A stretch of 64,000 bases of DNA, from contig CAVYIY010000008.1 in the NCBI GenBank assembly GCA_963768775.1, positions 613,965-677,964 of the forward strand, in the 5' to 3' direction. The position numbers were made by a program, and so were the translations under genes. A model generated the notes under the pieces. That model was not told the origin of the DNA. It made no database searches and was given only the letters and a program-made list of their open reading frames with translations. This document shows, piece by piece, positions 48,002 to 59,498 of this stretch (the stretch's first letter is position 1; each line of letters begins with the position of its first letter). The DNA is from FEN-33 sp963768775 (GTDB lineage Archaea; Thermoplasmatota; Thermoplasmata; Methanomassiliicoccales; UBA472).

Positions 48002-48431
48002 CGTTATATTTTAAAATTCATAAATATTCAGTCAAATTAAATTAGTTGTCTTCTAGTAGAGATTACTGCAATTTAAGTGCCAAAATCTGTGTTTAAAGGT
48101 TAATTTCCGGAAAGCATTCGAAAAATTAAGTGAAGAATAATATTGGTCAATAAATAGCTTTCAAAGATGCCAATTTGCTATATCAGGCGAAAAAGAAACA
48201 TCTCTATAATTTAACTAAACTCCAATTCCTTGTATTTAAGTTACCAATATTTACGATTTTAAGATATACCTTAAAAGTGTAATTTTATTTAGTACATTAT
48301 AATGAATTCTTTCATCCTTTTCTCATTTTTGAGAACTTAAATGTATTGAAAGATATCCTGTTAAATTTGAAAATCTTTGAATAAGTCATTAAATTTCGCT
48401 TTATTCAACAAAATTTTATAATCTTTTTATA
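48002..48431. other. AT-rich divergent region without genes
   Basis: A 430-base AT-rich gap between the divergent kinase and peptidase genes. I see no gene or structured RNA; promoters for both directions must lie here. Confidence 0.45.
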
Positions 48432-50607
48432 ATGAAAAATATCATATCCATTCTGTTTTTAATTACTCTGACAATTAATATAAATGCTCAATACAGTGTA
48501 TCATCTTATCCGGCAACCAAAAGGACTCCAACTGTAGACGATTATTACGGAACAAAAATCACTGATAACTACCGCTGGCTTGAAAATATGCAAGACCCTG
48601 ATGTTCAGCAATGGTTTAAGAATCAGGGGGATTATTCACAAAACATAATTGATAAAATTCCCGGAAGAGACAGTGTTGTTACAACGAATTCCTTCACCTT
48701 GATTCATTGAGGACTCGCTATAATCAAGTAATATTCAAAGAGAATGGATAAATAAGGCACAACATAACGCACGTTATTTTTATTTAAAAGAGCTTAAAGG
48801 AGAAAATGTTTTCAAGCTGTATTATCAGAGACGGATTGAACGGGAATGAGACTTTATTATATGACCCTTTGAAATTCAAACCCGGCAAAGTTTATTCGAT
48901 ACAATATTACAAACCATCCAATGACGGGAAGAGGCTGGCTCTGGGTTTATCGGAAGCGGGTTCGGAACAGGCAAGGATTCTGATATTGGACGTGGATACA
49001 AAAAAATTATATAACGAATCAATATTCCCGAGCTGGTTCGGGGTGAGCGACTGGCTGGATGATAATTCGGCTTTTATTTACACATCTCAAAAAAGCGGAA
49101 ATACAAGCTCGCAGGATTTACTGCTTAACACAGTGGTAAAAATTCATGAGCCGGGAACAGACCCCGCTGAAGATAAAATAATCTTTTCAGGTAAAAAATA
49201 TCCCGAACTTAAAATACAACCCGAAGACCTGCTCTTTGTCGGTTATTCGGACGACCGTAAATATATTCTGGCTTTTCGCGGAGGTGTCCAGCACCAGCTA
49301 ATTTGTTTTTATGCTCCCGCTTCAGAGCTCGAATCAAAACATACAAACTGGATAAAATTATTTGCAAAAGATGATGAAGTTACAGGATTTGTTTTCGCTA
49401 ATGACAGTATCTATTATACAACAGATATGAATACGCCAAACTCAAAAATTCTGGCAATACCTGAAGAAAATCCGGACTTATCAAAATCACGCGTTGTTGT
49501 CGCAGAAGCGAAAGACCATATCGAGTATATCACGCGCTCGGAGAATTACATGTACATAGGGTATTCCGACGGAATTAATTCACATGTAATGAAATACAGG
49601 TTTAAAAACGGAGCATTATCCGATGTGGATATTCCGAATGCGATAAGCGCAGCTCCATACGACATTTATGACGATAATTGCATCCTGACAACAACCTACT
49701 GGACAACTCCGACAAAACGTTATGATTACAATGCATCGGATAACAAAACAGCCTTAAGCGTTTTTAATACATCAATAGATTTTCCGGGCGAGGAAACACT
49801 GATTGCACGGGAAGTCGAGGTACCCGGCTATGACGGCACGCTGGTTCCCCTATCCATAATAATGGATAAAAGCACAAAGCTTGACGGAAACAACATTTGC
49901 TACTTATCCGGATATGGAGCATACGGCAGCTCAATAACTCCATTTTTCTCATTCATCAACCTTGACCTTATACAGCACGGTGTAATAATTGCATACGCCC
50001 ATGTAAGAGGCGGAGGCGAAAAAGGGAATGGCTGGTACCTTGGAGGATTTAAGACAACCAAACCGAATACCTGGAAAGATTTTATCTCATGCGCTGAATA
50101 CTTGATTAATGAAAAGTATACAAGTAACACACACCTGTTCGGTGAAGGAACAAGCGCAGGGGGAATTTTAATCGGTCAGCGCAATCACCGAACGACCCGA
50201 CCTTTTTGCTGCAGCAATATGCAACGTCGGAGTAGTCAATGTACTCAGAGCCGAAGAGAGTCCTAACGGTCCTAATAATACAAGGGAATTCGGCACAGTG
50301 AAAAACGAGGAAGAATGCAAAGCGATGATTGAAATGGATGCTTTAAGCCATGTAAAGGATGGGGTGAAGTATCCCGCAGTTTTGTGCAATACCGGTATAA
50401 ATGACCCGAGGGTCGCTCCCGTGGGAACCGGGGAAATTTGCAGCAGCATTGCAATTTTCTTCGACATCGGGCATGCCTGTGTTATTGAGAGTGGATTATA
50501 ATTCAGGACATTTTTCGGAAGATAAGCTTGTATCGTTTAAACAGGAAGCAGATTTTATGGCGTTCTGTCTATGGCAAACAGGACATCCGGATTTCCAGAT
50601 TAAATAA
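48432..50607 (+). CDS. Prolyl oligopeptidase family serine peptidase (S9A), secreted, frameshifted
   Basis: A signal peptide (MKNIISILFLITLTININA) is followed by YPATKRTPTVDDYYGTKITDNYRWLE, the usual N-terminus of S9A. Frame changes occur near 48,700-48,790, 50,180, and 50,425. The propeller domain runs to about residue 400; the catalytic domain has the serine in GEGTSAGGILIG (50,150-50,175), the aspartate in TGINDPRVAP and the histidine in YNSGHF. The ~720-residue total is normal. It cleaves proline-containing peptides shorter than ~30 residues, probably in the periplasm. Confidence 0.85.
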
Positions 50608-50651
50608 ACCCCTCCCCCTACGGGTACTCCCCTTTAGGTAAAGGGGAGAAT

Positions 50652-51597
50652 CTATGCCCGTTTTACACGAGAATATAAGCTCACTGATGATTTACCGATA
50701 AATTTTATGAGAACCATCGTCCACGACTTATGAACAAAGAGCGAATCGTAAAATTCAGGTGCAATCTTTCGCAGTTTTGGCAACCTGCTTCCGGGGACTC
50801 CGGGGAAATCATGATGTTCATTGTGGTATCCGACATTGAATGCAAGCTTATTCAACGGTCCGTAATATGAATAAGTCTCCTGCCCTTCATTGAATACATA
50901 GTGCTCGGAAATAAAATGCCCGGACATGGGATGCAAGCTCCCGCAAAGAAATCACATAGTAAAAGATACAAAAGCCCTATCCAACCGACGAAATAAATAT
51001 AAACCGACATCACAACAACTTGAATAATCAAGTTGGTTACCTGCCATTTGTTAAGTTTTATCGGGTGAACCAATACGGGACGAAGGGCATAAAATAATAT
51101 CTGGTTAAAAGCCCAGATGAATTTACCTATAAATCCGCGGAATATTTTCGCTTCGCGGACGGCTGGGAATATCGACATCGATTCCGTCCTTTCCCTGGTC
51201 ACGGTGATGCATAGCATGATAAATCTTAAACGACATAGCATATGGAAATACTATCGGTAAATTGGCAAATAAAGAAAGCCAGTTGTTGCTTATGGTTTTC
51301 TTGAAAACAAGGTTATGTGTTATTTCGTGAATTGCAAGAAATAAAGAATGATTAATTGTTGCACCAAAAATATATAACTATCGCAAAGAAAACGAAGGAT
51401 TGGATACGTATCTTGAGACAAATATTGATAAGGCAAATTGCAATAATGACCAGACCAATAGTTGCTAGCCCCTGCATGCTGTCATGCCCAATCAATTGTT
51501 TGATTTCCGGGTGTTTTTGGATGATTTCCTTGCGTCTTTGCACGTGTGGTTCAGGTTCGTTTGACCAAAAGAAATCGTTATTTTGTGATTCAATCAA
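50652..51597 (-). CDS. Sphingolipid delta-4 desaturase-like fatty acid desaturase, frameshifted
   Basis: Three frames combine to a ~310-residue membrane di-iron desaturase. The N-terminal part (NDFFWSNEPEPHVQRRKEIIQKHPEIKQL) is the lipid desaturase domain found in eukaryotic DES1 sphingolipid desaturases. The three histidine boxes are present: HEITHN (near 51,325), HAMHH (near 51,215) and HNEHHDFPGVPGSRLPKLRKIAPEFYD (50,760-50,820). Frame changes lie near 50,930, 51,180 and 51,370. The start is uncertain; TTG 51,597 is the best placed. It would introduce a double bond or hydroxyl into a long-chain base or fatty acyl chain. Confidence 0.82.
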
Positions 51598-51692
51598 AGT
51601 GTTAAATAAAATATTTAGAGAAAGATAATGAAAAATTCGGGGACAGCAAATAATAATTTGGGGATGACTTGAACCACCAAAAAAATAAAGAA

Positions 51693-51724
51693 AACCCACC
51701 AATTTTCAACGGTGGGTTTTTTTG
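51693..51724 (+). terminator. Rho-independent terminator
   Basis: AACCCACC-AATTTTCAAC-GGTGGGTT followed by a run of T is a textbook stem-loop. It is flanked by an A-run on the left and so may act in both directions, ending the desaturase-strand transcript or shielding the PEP-mutase-like gene. Confidence 0.85.
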
Positions 51725-52017
51725 CGGTTCCTGACGAGACTTCCCGATTCAATCGGGACGACTTTCTGAGTGCTAGTGGTTTTAACAATTCTCATTTAAA
51801 GTAAATAATTGTATTTTACTTAATCTGGACCTTTACTGTTTTCTTTTCAAAAGGTTAATTTTCTATGTATATTAAAATAAACCGAAGCCAAATCGTAACT
51901 GAATAAACTAACAACATTTTAATTAATAGTAAATAATTACCTCAATATTTACACGTTAGTGGCTATTCAATGAGAAGTCAGATGTATTCATATTAAACAT
52001 TAAAAAAGGACCATATT
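51725..52017. other. Promoter region of the PEP-mutase-like gene
   Basis: An AT-rich gap with no gene. AAAAAGGA precedes the ATG at 52,018. No further structure is seen. Confidence 0.35.
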
Positions 52018-52887
52018 ATGGTTTCAAGTATTCAAAAAGAAAAAGCCGAACTGTTCTTGAAATATCATCAAGACAAAGAAATTCTGGTTCTGTTAAACTC
52101 GTGGGACATCGGAAGTTCTAAATTAATAGAAGCAAGCGGCTATAAAGCAATCGCAACAACAAGTATGGGAATAGCTGCCTCTTTAGGGTATCCTGACTGC
52201 CAGGTAATACAATTGTCAGAAATGATTGAAACTATTACGGGAATCGTAAATGGAGTACAAGTTCCGGTAACTGTGGATATAGAAGCCGGATATGGAAATA
52301 ATCTAAATGAAATAATTGATTCTGTTAAAAAGATAATTGCAACAGGAATTGTTGGAATAAACATTGAAGACAGTATTGATTTAAATCCAATATTAATTGA
52401 CGAGATGGAATTTTGTGAAAGAATATCAGCCATTCGTGCATTATCAGATTCACTGGGCTTTCATTTGGTAATTAATGCAAGAACGGATTCATTTTATACT
52501 TCGTCAGGTTCGCCACGGGAAAAATTATCTGAATCAATTAAGCGTGGCAATAAATACCGGGAAGCTGGTGCCGACTGCATATTTGTACAACCTGTATGGG
52601 AAAAAGAAACGATTTCAACATTGGTTAAGGAAATTAATGCCCCAATCAATATTCTTGCAAACCCTGGGATTGGGGGAGGAATACCGCCATCCGTACGTGA
52701 ACTGCAGGATTTAGGTGTTGCCCGTTTAAGTCTTGGTTCAGGTTTGATGAAAGCTACTTTAGCTTTGATTAAAAAAGTTGCTGACGAACTGTCTGAAAAA
52801 GGGACTTACAATATTTTATTAGATACCTTAACACCGCTTCCCGACGCTGCAATGGCCTATAAAATGGCAATAGGGTTGAATAAATGA
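52018..52887 (+). CDS. Isocitrate lyase / PEP mutase family protein
   Basis: A 289-residue TIM-barrel protein of PF13714. It shows LLNSWDIGSSKLIEASGYKAIATTS, VTVDIEAGYGNN, GINIEDSID and the NARTDSFY and GADCIFVQP blocks. The family includes PEP mutase, oxaloacetate hydrolase-like and 2-methylisocitrate lyase-like enzymes that cleave or form C-C or C-P bonds with Mg2+. Members with the IEDS motif but without KKCGH lyase residues, as here, are mostly uncharacterised in Bacteroidota. The coding sequence is intact, one of few in this part without an indel. Confidence 0.85.
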   Translation: MVSSIQKEKAELFLKYHQDKEILVLLNSWDIGSSKLIEASGYKAIATTSMGIAASLGYPDCQVIQLSEMIETITGIVNGVQVPVTVDIEAGYGNNLNEIIDSVKKIIATGIVGINIEDSIDLNPILIDEMEFCERISAIRALSDSLGFHLVINARTDSFYTSSGSPREKLSESIKRGNKYREAGADCIFVQPVWEKETISTLVKEINAPINILANPGIGGGIPPSVRELQDLGVARLSLGSGLMKATLALIKKVADELSEKGTYNILLDTLTPLPDAAMAYKMAIGLNK

Positions 52888-52990
52888 AGAACAGCCACTA
52901 ACATTGACTATAAGTAATTGATTGTTATCGCCTACTCTGAAAACATTAAAGACACTTGATGTTCCGAGTGCCTTTTTGTTATAATCCGGG

Positions 52991-53087
52991 CAATGGAGCA
53001 TTTCTGATTAAGTTTAAAAATTATTTTATTTGAAGTAGATTCCGGAGATAACAAATTCCGTGGAATTTTCAGTGAAATGCTCCATTG
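52991..53087. repeat. Perfect 14-base terminal inverted repeat enclosing 69 bases
   Basis: CAATGGAGCATTTC (52,991-53,004) and GAAATGCTCCATTG (53,074-53,087) are exact inverse complements, flanked by GGG/GTCC. An inner palindrome AATTCCGTGGAATT follows near 53,063. It lies between the PEP-mutase-like gene and the tRNA and may be a small MITE-like element or a long-range hairpin. Confidence 0.6.
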
Positions 53088-53153
53088 TCCTATGTTAATA
53101 TCTTAATTGAATAAATACCATAATTTTATTAAATTTGTAATCTTAGTAAATTT

Positions 53154-53228
53154 GGAGCCGTAGTTCAGTTTGGTTAGAACGTCTGCCTGTCACGCAGAAG
53201 GTCGCGAGTTCGAGTCTCGTCGGTTCCG
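53154..53228 (+). tRNA. tRNA-Asp (GTC)
   Basis: A complete cloverleaf: acceptor GGAGCCG/CGGTTCC, D-arm GTTC...GAAC, anticodon stem TCTGC/GCAGA with loop CTGTCAC giving anticodon GTC, and T-arm GCGAG-TTCGAGT-CTCGT. No encoded CCA besides CA. It is intact and uninterrupted. Confidence 0.95.
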
Positions 53229-53341
53229 CAAATAAAATAAGGCACTTAGAAGAAATACTGGGTGTCTTTAATATTTTCAGAGCAGTCATGCTCAATCCCC
53301 CTCCAGCAAGAGAAATCCTAACTGACAATCACGAAAAAAAT

Positions 53342-53913
53342 TTACACCCTTAACATTCCCCTGAAACCACGCACAGCATAATAGGATTCTGCCCCGTTGT
53401 GATATAAAAAGACGTGCTGTAGCGTCGATCGCAGAAGATAGCCCCGCCAAGTTTTCTGATATCGGAAGGTGTTTTCACCCAGCTCGATGTTTTCAAGTTA
53501 ATTCACCAAGCTTCTGCAGATCCCGGTATTGTTCTTCGGTTAAAATCTCAATACCCATACCGGCTGCCATATCAATTGCACTGTTTTTTGGTTTATTTTC
53601 TTTCCTGAATCCAGCGCTTCACGGTCGTAACAAAGACTCCTGCGGTCTTTTGGACTTTCCACGGAACAATCACAAAAAATATATTCATGTGTCTTTTTAT
53701 CCTGACCAACTGCATCCGGTTCGCTTCCGGTCCGTTCCATTTCGTTGAGCGACCAAAGTTTCTTGGAGTCTGGCTTCCAGCTTTGATTGTATTTTAGCCC
53801 AGTCAAGACCTTTATGGCGGTGCATATTCTTCTCAAAACGGGATTTCAATGAGATAAGGCAGTTCTTCAGATTGTTTTGGGGACAGTTCTTTTTTCTTAC
53901 TTATATTGTTCAT
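53342..53913 (-). pseudogene. DUF4256 family protein, several frameshifts
   Basis: Starting at ATG 53,913 (MNNISKKKELSPKQ), pieces of a ~190-residue DUF4256 protein appear in all three frames: KNMHRHKGLDWAKIQ, EILTEEQYRDLQKLGE, KTSSWVKTPSDIRKLGGAIFCDRRY and the C-terminal ESYYAVRGFRGMLRV ending at TAA 53,342. At least four frame changes are required. The family is broadly distributed in Bacteroidota and Firmicutes, but the function is not known. Confidence 0.75.
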
Positions 53914-54155
53914 TCAATAATTCAAATTGATTTTTAAATTATTTTATTAAAAGAAAAATTTAATTAAATAATAGTATTTAGTCAGACTATAAACCGTTTG
54001 AACAAGTTATTTAACGTCCACTTGATTCTCAATCCAAGGCAAAAGCAATGGGCAGTATTTTTTCAATCCGTAACTTCCCGCAACCTGAAGGTTGTGCTAC
54101 ACATAAGACCAATTTTTGGAGTTATATCTTATATTTCATTTTTTAAATTTGCATT

Positions 54156-54938
54156 ATGAAAAAGACCTATCATTGCGGTTGACATTCAACGAATTTGCTT
54201 ACTTATATGATAAAGCGCGCCCTGCTTGCCCGGAATTGTTAATAGAAGAGCTTATTAAAGAAACAAAATTAAACACAGATTCGAAGCTGCTTGAAATCGG
54301 TCCCGGAACACGGTCAGGCAACAATGTCACTTGCAAAACACGGCTTTAATATCACTGCAATAGAGATTGGCAATAACCTCGCAGAGATATTGAAAACAAA
54401 GCTGAAAAATTATCCCGATGCAAATGTTATAACCGGAGCATTTGAAGATACAGAACTCCCTAACGAATATTACGACCTGGTCTATGCAGCCACATCTTTC
54501 CACTGGCTGAAACCGGAATCAAAGTTCATCAAGACACATCAAATATTAAAATCCGGTGGCAATCTTGCAATAATTAACGGTCAGCAAATATCGGGTGAAG
54601 GAGATGATTTCTTCGAAGCAAGCCAGCCTATTTATAATAAGTACTGGAAAAGCGACCCCGACAAAGCGTTCAGACTAAAAAAATTAAATGAAGTCAAACC
54701 ATATGAGATTGATTCAAAATTATTTGAATTGACTTATTTTAAATGTTTTCCATGTACAATTGTGTATAGTGCGGATGAATACTGTGATTTACTCTTCACA
54801 GATTCGGAAAAAATAGCTCTCCCGCGTGAGAAAAGAATTAAATTCGTAAATGAAATCTGGCGATTGATATACAACAAGTTTGATAACAGAATAAAACGCA
54901 GTTATGCGAACTCACTAACAATAGCAAGAAAAATATAG
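54156..54938 (+). CDS. Class I SAM-dependent methyltransferase, frameshifted
   Basis: With ATG 54,156 (MKKTYHCG) the frame slips near 54,178 (continues LTFNEFAYLYDKARPACPE) and at 54,305, inside motif I (KLLEIGPGT-x-QATMSLAKHG). Motif II ITAIEIGNNLAE and the acidic motif VITGAFEDTELPNEYYDLVYAATSFHWLKPE follow. The protein is ~260 residues and has the C-terminal region of the Ignavibacteria/Bacteroidota small-molecule methyltransferases. The substrate is not evident. Confidence 0.82.
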
Positions 54939-55006
54939 TATACTGATCAATAGAATTCCCTCTCAAACTTTATTCATTATATTTACTTTTCAACAAACCA
55001 CATAAA

Positions 55007-55531
55007 ATGAATTCAAAACAAGAACAAGCACAAATTTCTTTGTTAAAATGGATGCTCGAAGATGTAAGGAGAGTTACTCTGGCCGGAGTTGAGCACCTGA
55101 CAAAAGAGCAATTATTCACACCTCCGATTGAAGGCGAATTCCCCATCGGAGCTTATTTAATGCACCTGGGTGAAGCCGATATAGGATGGCTTCAGACAAT
55201 TTCGGGAAAGCAGGAACCTGATGATATAAAAAAACGAAGCTATTACAGTAAATGGTATGATTGCGGTCCCGATTATGACCCTCCAAAAGCTCCAATCGAA
55301 ATTAATGAATATCTTGATGTCTTAAAAACAACAAGGAATAACTTTTTATCCTATGTTTCAACCATTAAAGATAATGAGCTTGAGGATATTATTAAATGGG
55401 AATACGAAGGAAACAAAAGGGAGCGCTCAAAGAAATGGATAATTTATCATATACTAGAACATGAGGCGCACACACGGGGACAGATGTTTTTGTTAATTAG
55501 AAAAGCCGGCTGGAATAAAAATCCGGCTTAA
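55007..55531 (+). CDS. DinB family protein
   Basis: A 174-residue four-helix bundle of the DinB/YfiT type. The metal-binding histidines are visible: LMHLGEADIGW at residues ~48-58, and IYHILEHEAHTRGQMFLL, giving H-x3-H around residues 150-160. Many such proteins act as bacillithiol or other thiol transferases; the actual activity in this organism is unknown. A frame-intact gene in an otherwise indel-rich piece. Confidence 0.88.
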   Translation: MNSKQEQAQISLLKWMLEDVRRVTLAGVEHLTKEQLFTPPIEGEFPIGAYLMHLGEADIGWLQTISGKQEPDDIKKRSYYSKWYDCGPDYDPPKAPIEINEYLDVLKTTRNNFLSYVSTIKDNELEDIIKWEYEGNKRERSKKWIIYHILEHEAHTRGQMFLLIRKAGWNKNPA

Positions 55532-55599
55532 CATAAAACCGTTGAAACGGTACCGGTTCATTCATATACTTCCCAAACTGAAGTTACTATCATTAAAAT

Positions 55600-57283
55600 T
55601 TATTTTTGTTTCTTTTCTATCTTTGCCCATGTATCGCGTAAGGAAACTGTGCGGTTGAACACAAGCTTATTTTCAGTTGATAGCGGGTCAACACAAAAAT
55701 ATCCGTGCCTTATGAACTGGAATTTATCTCCGGATTTTGCAGATGCAAGCGACGGCTCAACCAGACAATCATTTAAAATATCAAGTGAGTGGGGGTTAAT
55801 AAACTCCTTAAAATCTTTATCGGTATCTGCATCCGGGTCTTCAACGGTGAATAAACGGTCGTACAGCCTCACTTCTGCATTTATTGCATGCTGAGCGGAA
55901 ACCCAATGAATAGTACCTTTAACGCTGCGTGTGCTTGATGAGCCGCTTTTAGTCTCAGGGTCATATGTACAATGCAATTCTATAATTTCACCTTTATCAT
56001 TTTTTATTGCTTCCTCGCATTTAATAATATATGCGCTTTTTAACCGCACTTCATTACCGGGATACAAACGGTGATATTTCTTTGGGGGGACTTCTTTGAA
56101 ATCCTCCGCATCAATATAAATGGTTTTAGAAAACGGAACTGTTCTTTTCCCTGATGCAGTGTCTTCGGGATTTATTTCTGATTCCAGAAATTCAATTTTA
56201 TCATCCGGGTAATTGGTAATCACAACCTTCAAAGGATTCAGAACAGCCATAACCCGCGGGGCGTGGAGATTTAAATCTTCACGTACGCAATATTCCAGCA
56301 AACCCACATCGGTTACTGCATAATTTTTTGCAACCCCAACTCTTTCGGAAAAATCACGTATCGAAGCCGGAGTATATCCTCTTCTCCGCAATCCCGATAA
56401 GAGTAGGCATGCGCGGGTCATCCCATCCAGATACATAACCTTCTTTCACGAGCTGTAATAATTTCCGCTTGCTCATTACTGTATAGTTTAAAATCAACCG
56501 CGCAAATTCAATTTGCTGCGGGCGGTTTTCAAGATGAAGCGCAATCAGGAACCAGTCGTATAACGGTCTGTGGATTTCAAACTCAAGCGTACAGATTGAG
56601 TGTGTTATACCCTCTATCCAGTCAGAAATCGGGTGCGCATAATCATACATGGGGTATATGCACCACACATCACCTGTATTATGATGGGTTGCTTTCTTTA
56701 TCCTGTAAATAACAGGGTCACGCATATGCATATTTGGAGATGCCATATCGATTTTAGCTCTGAGCACATGTGCCCCATCGGCAAATTTACCGTTTTTCAT
56801 CCCCTCAAACAGCTCAAGGTTTTCTTCAATTGTCCGGTTCCGGAATTTCGAGTTCACGCCGGCTTCTGTTGGTGTTCCTCTCATATTCTTTATTTCATCG
56901 GCACTCGATGAATCAACGAAAGCTTTTCCTTCTTTTATAAGCCGGAGAGCAAAATCATACATCTTCCCGAAATAATCGGATGCATAAAACAACCTGTCTT
57001 CCCAGTCGAAGCCAAGCCATTTAATATCCTCCTGAATTGAATCAACATATTCAATATCTTCCTTAGCCGGATTTGTATCGTCAAAACGAAGGTTGCATAT
57101 CCCTTTGTAATCAAGAGCGATACCAAAATTAAGGCATATCGATTTTGCATGGCCTATATGCAGGTAGCCGTTCGGCTCGGGTGGGAAACGTGTATGAACT
57201 TTCCCGTTATGTTTATTTACCTTCAGGTCTTCATTTATTATGTCCCTGATGAAATTTGAAGCTGTATTTATGTTTTCTTCCAT
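55600..57283 (-). CDS. glnS: Glutaminyl-tRNA synthetase, one frameshift
   Basis: Class I synthetase, ~558 residues after repair. The N-terminal catalytic domain has TRFPPEPNGYLHIGHAKS (HIGH), LRFDDTNPAKE, MRGTPTEAGVNS and the KMSKS-like VMSKRKLLQL. The frame breaks near 56,385 (LIGIRRRGYTPASIRDFSERVG continues); the C-terminal anticodon-binding beta-barrels have DVGLLEYCVREDLN, SKTIYIDAEDF and FVRHGYFC-like FIRHGYFC. Direct GlnRS rather than the GatCAB route is normal in Bacteroidota/Ignavibacteria and not in archaea, supporting a bacterial origin for this part. Confidence 0.92.
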
Positions 57284-57519
57284 TCGATTTTTCTACAATA
57301 AGTGATTTTTAATAACTTCCGCTAAAAATATATTAATTACACTTTAAAAATAACGCAAAACAAATATCATAACAACGAAAAAAATCTGATAAATTTATAT
57401 AACCTATCATTAAAATAAAATAGCTAAATCCACATTCAATGAATTTAGCTATAACTCCTATATATTTGACCGGGTGGTTAAGTTCCGATCAGTACAATAA
57501 AAACCAAAAGATTTGTAAA

Positions 57520-58156
57520 TTATATCAGTTTATTATCGATTGCGTAATGAGTAAGATCCACATTACCGCGCAAACCGAGTTTCTCCAAGAATCCTGGCAC
57601 GATAAGTGTTAATTGTTGATTTACTTAAATCAAGATCTTTTGCAATCTCAATAACTTTTTTGCCTGATGTTATCATAATCATCACCTGAAACTCCCGATC
57701 AGATAATTTATGATATCTTGGTCTGCCTGTTCCGTTTTCTTTTTTAATTTCGTTCGCCAGCTCTTCGGCAAAATCGGAGCTTATATATTTCCCACCAGAA
57801 ATAATTTTTCGGATTGCTTTAACGAGTTCCTGTACTGTGTTTTCTTTAGTTAAATAACCCGATGCTCCATTTTTGAATGCTCTGAACGCGAAACGGTCTT
57901 CTTCATACATGGTAAGTATTAAAACCGCAGCCTTTTTGTTCATCCTTTTTATATCTTTGATAATATCCAGTCCGCTTTTACCCGGCATAGATATATCTAA
58001 TAGCACCACATCGAACTGTTTCTTCTTACAAATATCCAGCACTTCTATTGTGTTTTTAGCTTCTGCTGTTATCTTAATATCGGCCTGGTCAGCCAATAGT
58101 TTTTTAATACCTTCTCTGAAGAGGGTATGGTCATCTGCTAATAAAATGTTTATCAT
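57520..58156 (-). CDS. LuxR/NarL-type response regulator, one frameshift
   Basis: An N-terminal receiver domain (INILLADDHTLFREGIKKLL with DD, VVLLDISMPGKSGLD with the phospho-acceptor aspartate, VLILTMYEE with threonine, GYLTKENT lysine) and a C-terminal LuxR helix-turn-helix (KLSDREFQVMIMITSGKKVIEIAKDLDLSKSTINTYRARIL, quoted here as pieces). The last residues shift frame near 57,570 and finish RGNVDLTHYAIDNKLI. It acts as a transcription regulator, and its kinase partner is unknown; the large kinase at 43-48 kb is a candidate but distant. Confidence 0.9.
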
Positions 58157-58678
58157 GATTAATTTAATTTAGTTTTGGGGAAGGTTATTGTTCTTGTATT
58201 GGAAAAATCATAAAATATAGTCAGATAAAATTTTATTTTACCCTGTATTTAAACTTAGTAGATGGAGCATAACAAGAAACATTATAGTACTTACCTCTAA
58301 CCCCTTAGATAATAAGATTTCCTATTATTTAACTAGTGAAAATTTAACGAATAAATAATACAATATCAACAGAATAAAATACCATTCAAACCAGTACTAT
58401 CGGGCAGAATACGGCATTTTTGTAGTAAAAATCGAATTGTCGCAAATCCTGCTAAAACAGATGAACAAGGTTCTTAATTAAATTTAAAATTACTTTTAAA
58501 TGTTACCGATAAAAAGAATTAATAAGAAATTACAAATTTTTACAAAAATTTACACATTTCTTTTTATACAAGGTGTATATTAATTTTATTTTAATCAACC
58601 AAAACAAAGCTTATAGTAATTTTTACATTGAAAAATAACTAAATCGGTATTAGTATTGCATTCTAATTAAATTTAATT
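58157..58678. other. AT-rich region upstream of the redox operon
   Basis: A 522-base AT-rich gap between divergent genes without a believable gene. A minimal promoter for the cytochrome-thioredoxin-ApbE operon should lie at its right end. No RNA feature recognised. Confidence 0.4.
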
Positions 58679-59008
58679 TTGAAGGTTATCAACGTAAAAA
58701 TTATCTTATTTTATCTCCTTTACTGTGTTATTCTGGTAATAGCACTGCCATCCTGTGACGGGATATTCCCGACGCAATCTAAAACCACAGTACCTGCTGA
58801 CCACACAGATAATATCAGCGGCGCATTTCACAAACCTGACCCCAAAAGTGCAGACGGGTGTTCCGAATGCCACGGTAGTGACCTGCATGGAGGTCTTGCT
58901 GAAGTAAACGGTCAATTAGTATACGCAAACTCCTGCTACCAATGCCATAGAGCATTATGGGAAAACGGTGGCGGAGGAGGTTTAATCAAAGGAAAGAATA
59001 TAAAATGA
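58679..59008 (+). CDS. Small c-type cytochrome lipoprotein
   Basis: A 109-residue protein with a signal segment ending in a lipobox-like IALPSC, so it is likely lipid-anchored outside the cytoplasm. Two heme-binding motifs are seen: CSECHGSD and CYQCHRAL. The spacing (~25 residues) and histidines suggest a diheme c-type cytochrome-like carrier. The start (TTG at 58,679) is the best available. Its stop overlaps the next start (ATGA), making it the first gene of the redox operon. Confidence 0.8.
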   Translation: MKVINVKIILFYLLYCVILVIALPSCDGIFPTQSKTTVPADHTDNISGAFHKPDPKSADGCSECHGSDLHGGLAEVNGQLVYANSCYQCHRALWENGGGGGLIKGKNIK

Positions 59009-59498
59009 AGAAGACTCTTTTAATAACATTATTAATATTGTCAATCAAGGTAATGCTATCACAGGATATCAATACCACTGCCCCGGATTTTACGTGGAAA
59101 AGATATGAATAATAATTCAGTCAAATTATCTGATTTTAAGGGAAAAGTTGTATTGCTCGATTTCTGGGCAAGCTGGTGTGTTCCGTGTAAAAAATCAATT
59201 CCATATTTCATTGAATATTACAACAATAATAAAGATACAAACTTGATTATACGTTGCGGTAAATGTTGATACCGATCCTGAAAATTTCAAGAGCTTTCGG
59301 AATAAATTAACACAGGATTTCCCGTTTACAGTAATCCTTGATAACGAAAATAATATCATTAAAAAATACAACATCGATGCGATGCCGACAACTCTTTTTA
59401 TAGATAAAAAAGGAACTATAAGAAAGATAACGACAGGTTTTACAAATGACTCACCCAAAGAATATTCTGAAGAAATTGAAAAATTATTAAATGAATAA
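59005..59498 (+). CDS. TlpA/ResA-like thioredoxin-fold protein, frameshifted
   Basis: The ATG at 59,005 overlaps the cytochrome stop. A signal sequence (MKKTLLITLLILSIKVMLS) leads to TAPDF, then two frame changes near 59,096 and 59,250. The thioredoxin fold is clear: KLSDFKGKVVLLDFWASWCVPCKKSIPYF (WCxxC active site; shown in part), VNVDTDPENFKSFRNK and the cis-proline MPTTLFID. It should reduce or maintain disulfides in exported proteins such as the neighbouring cytochrome apoprotein. Confidence 0.85.
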
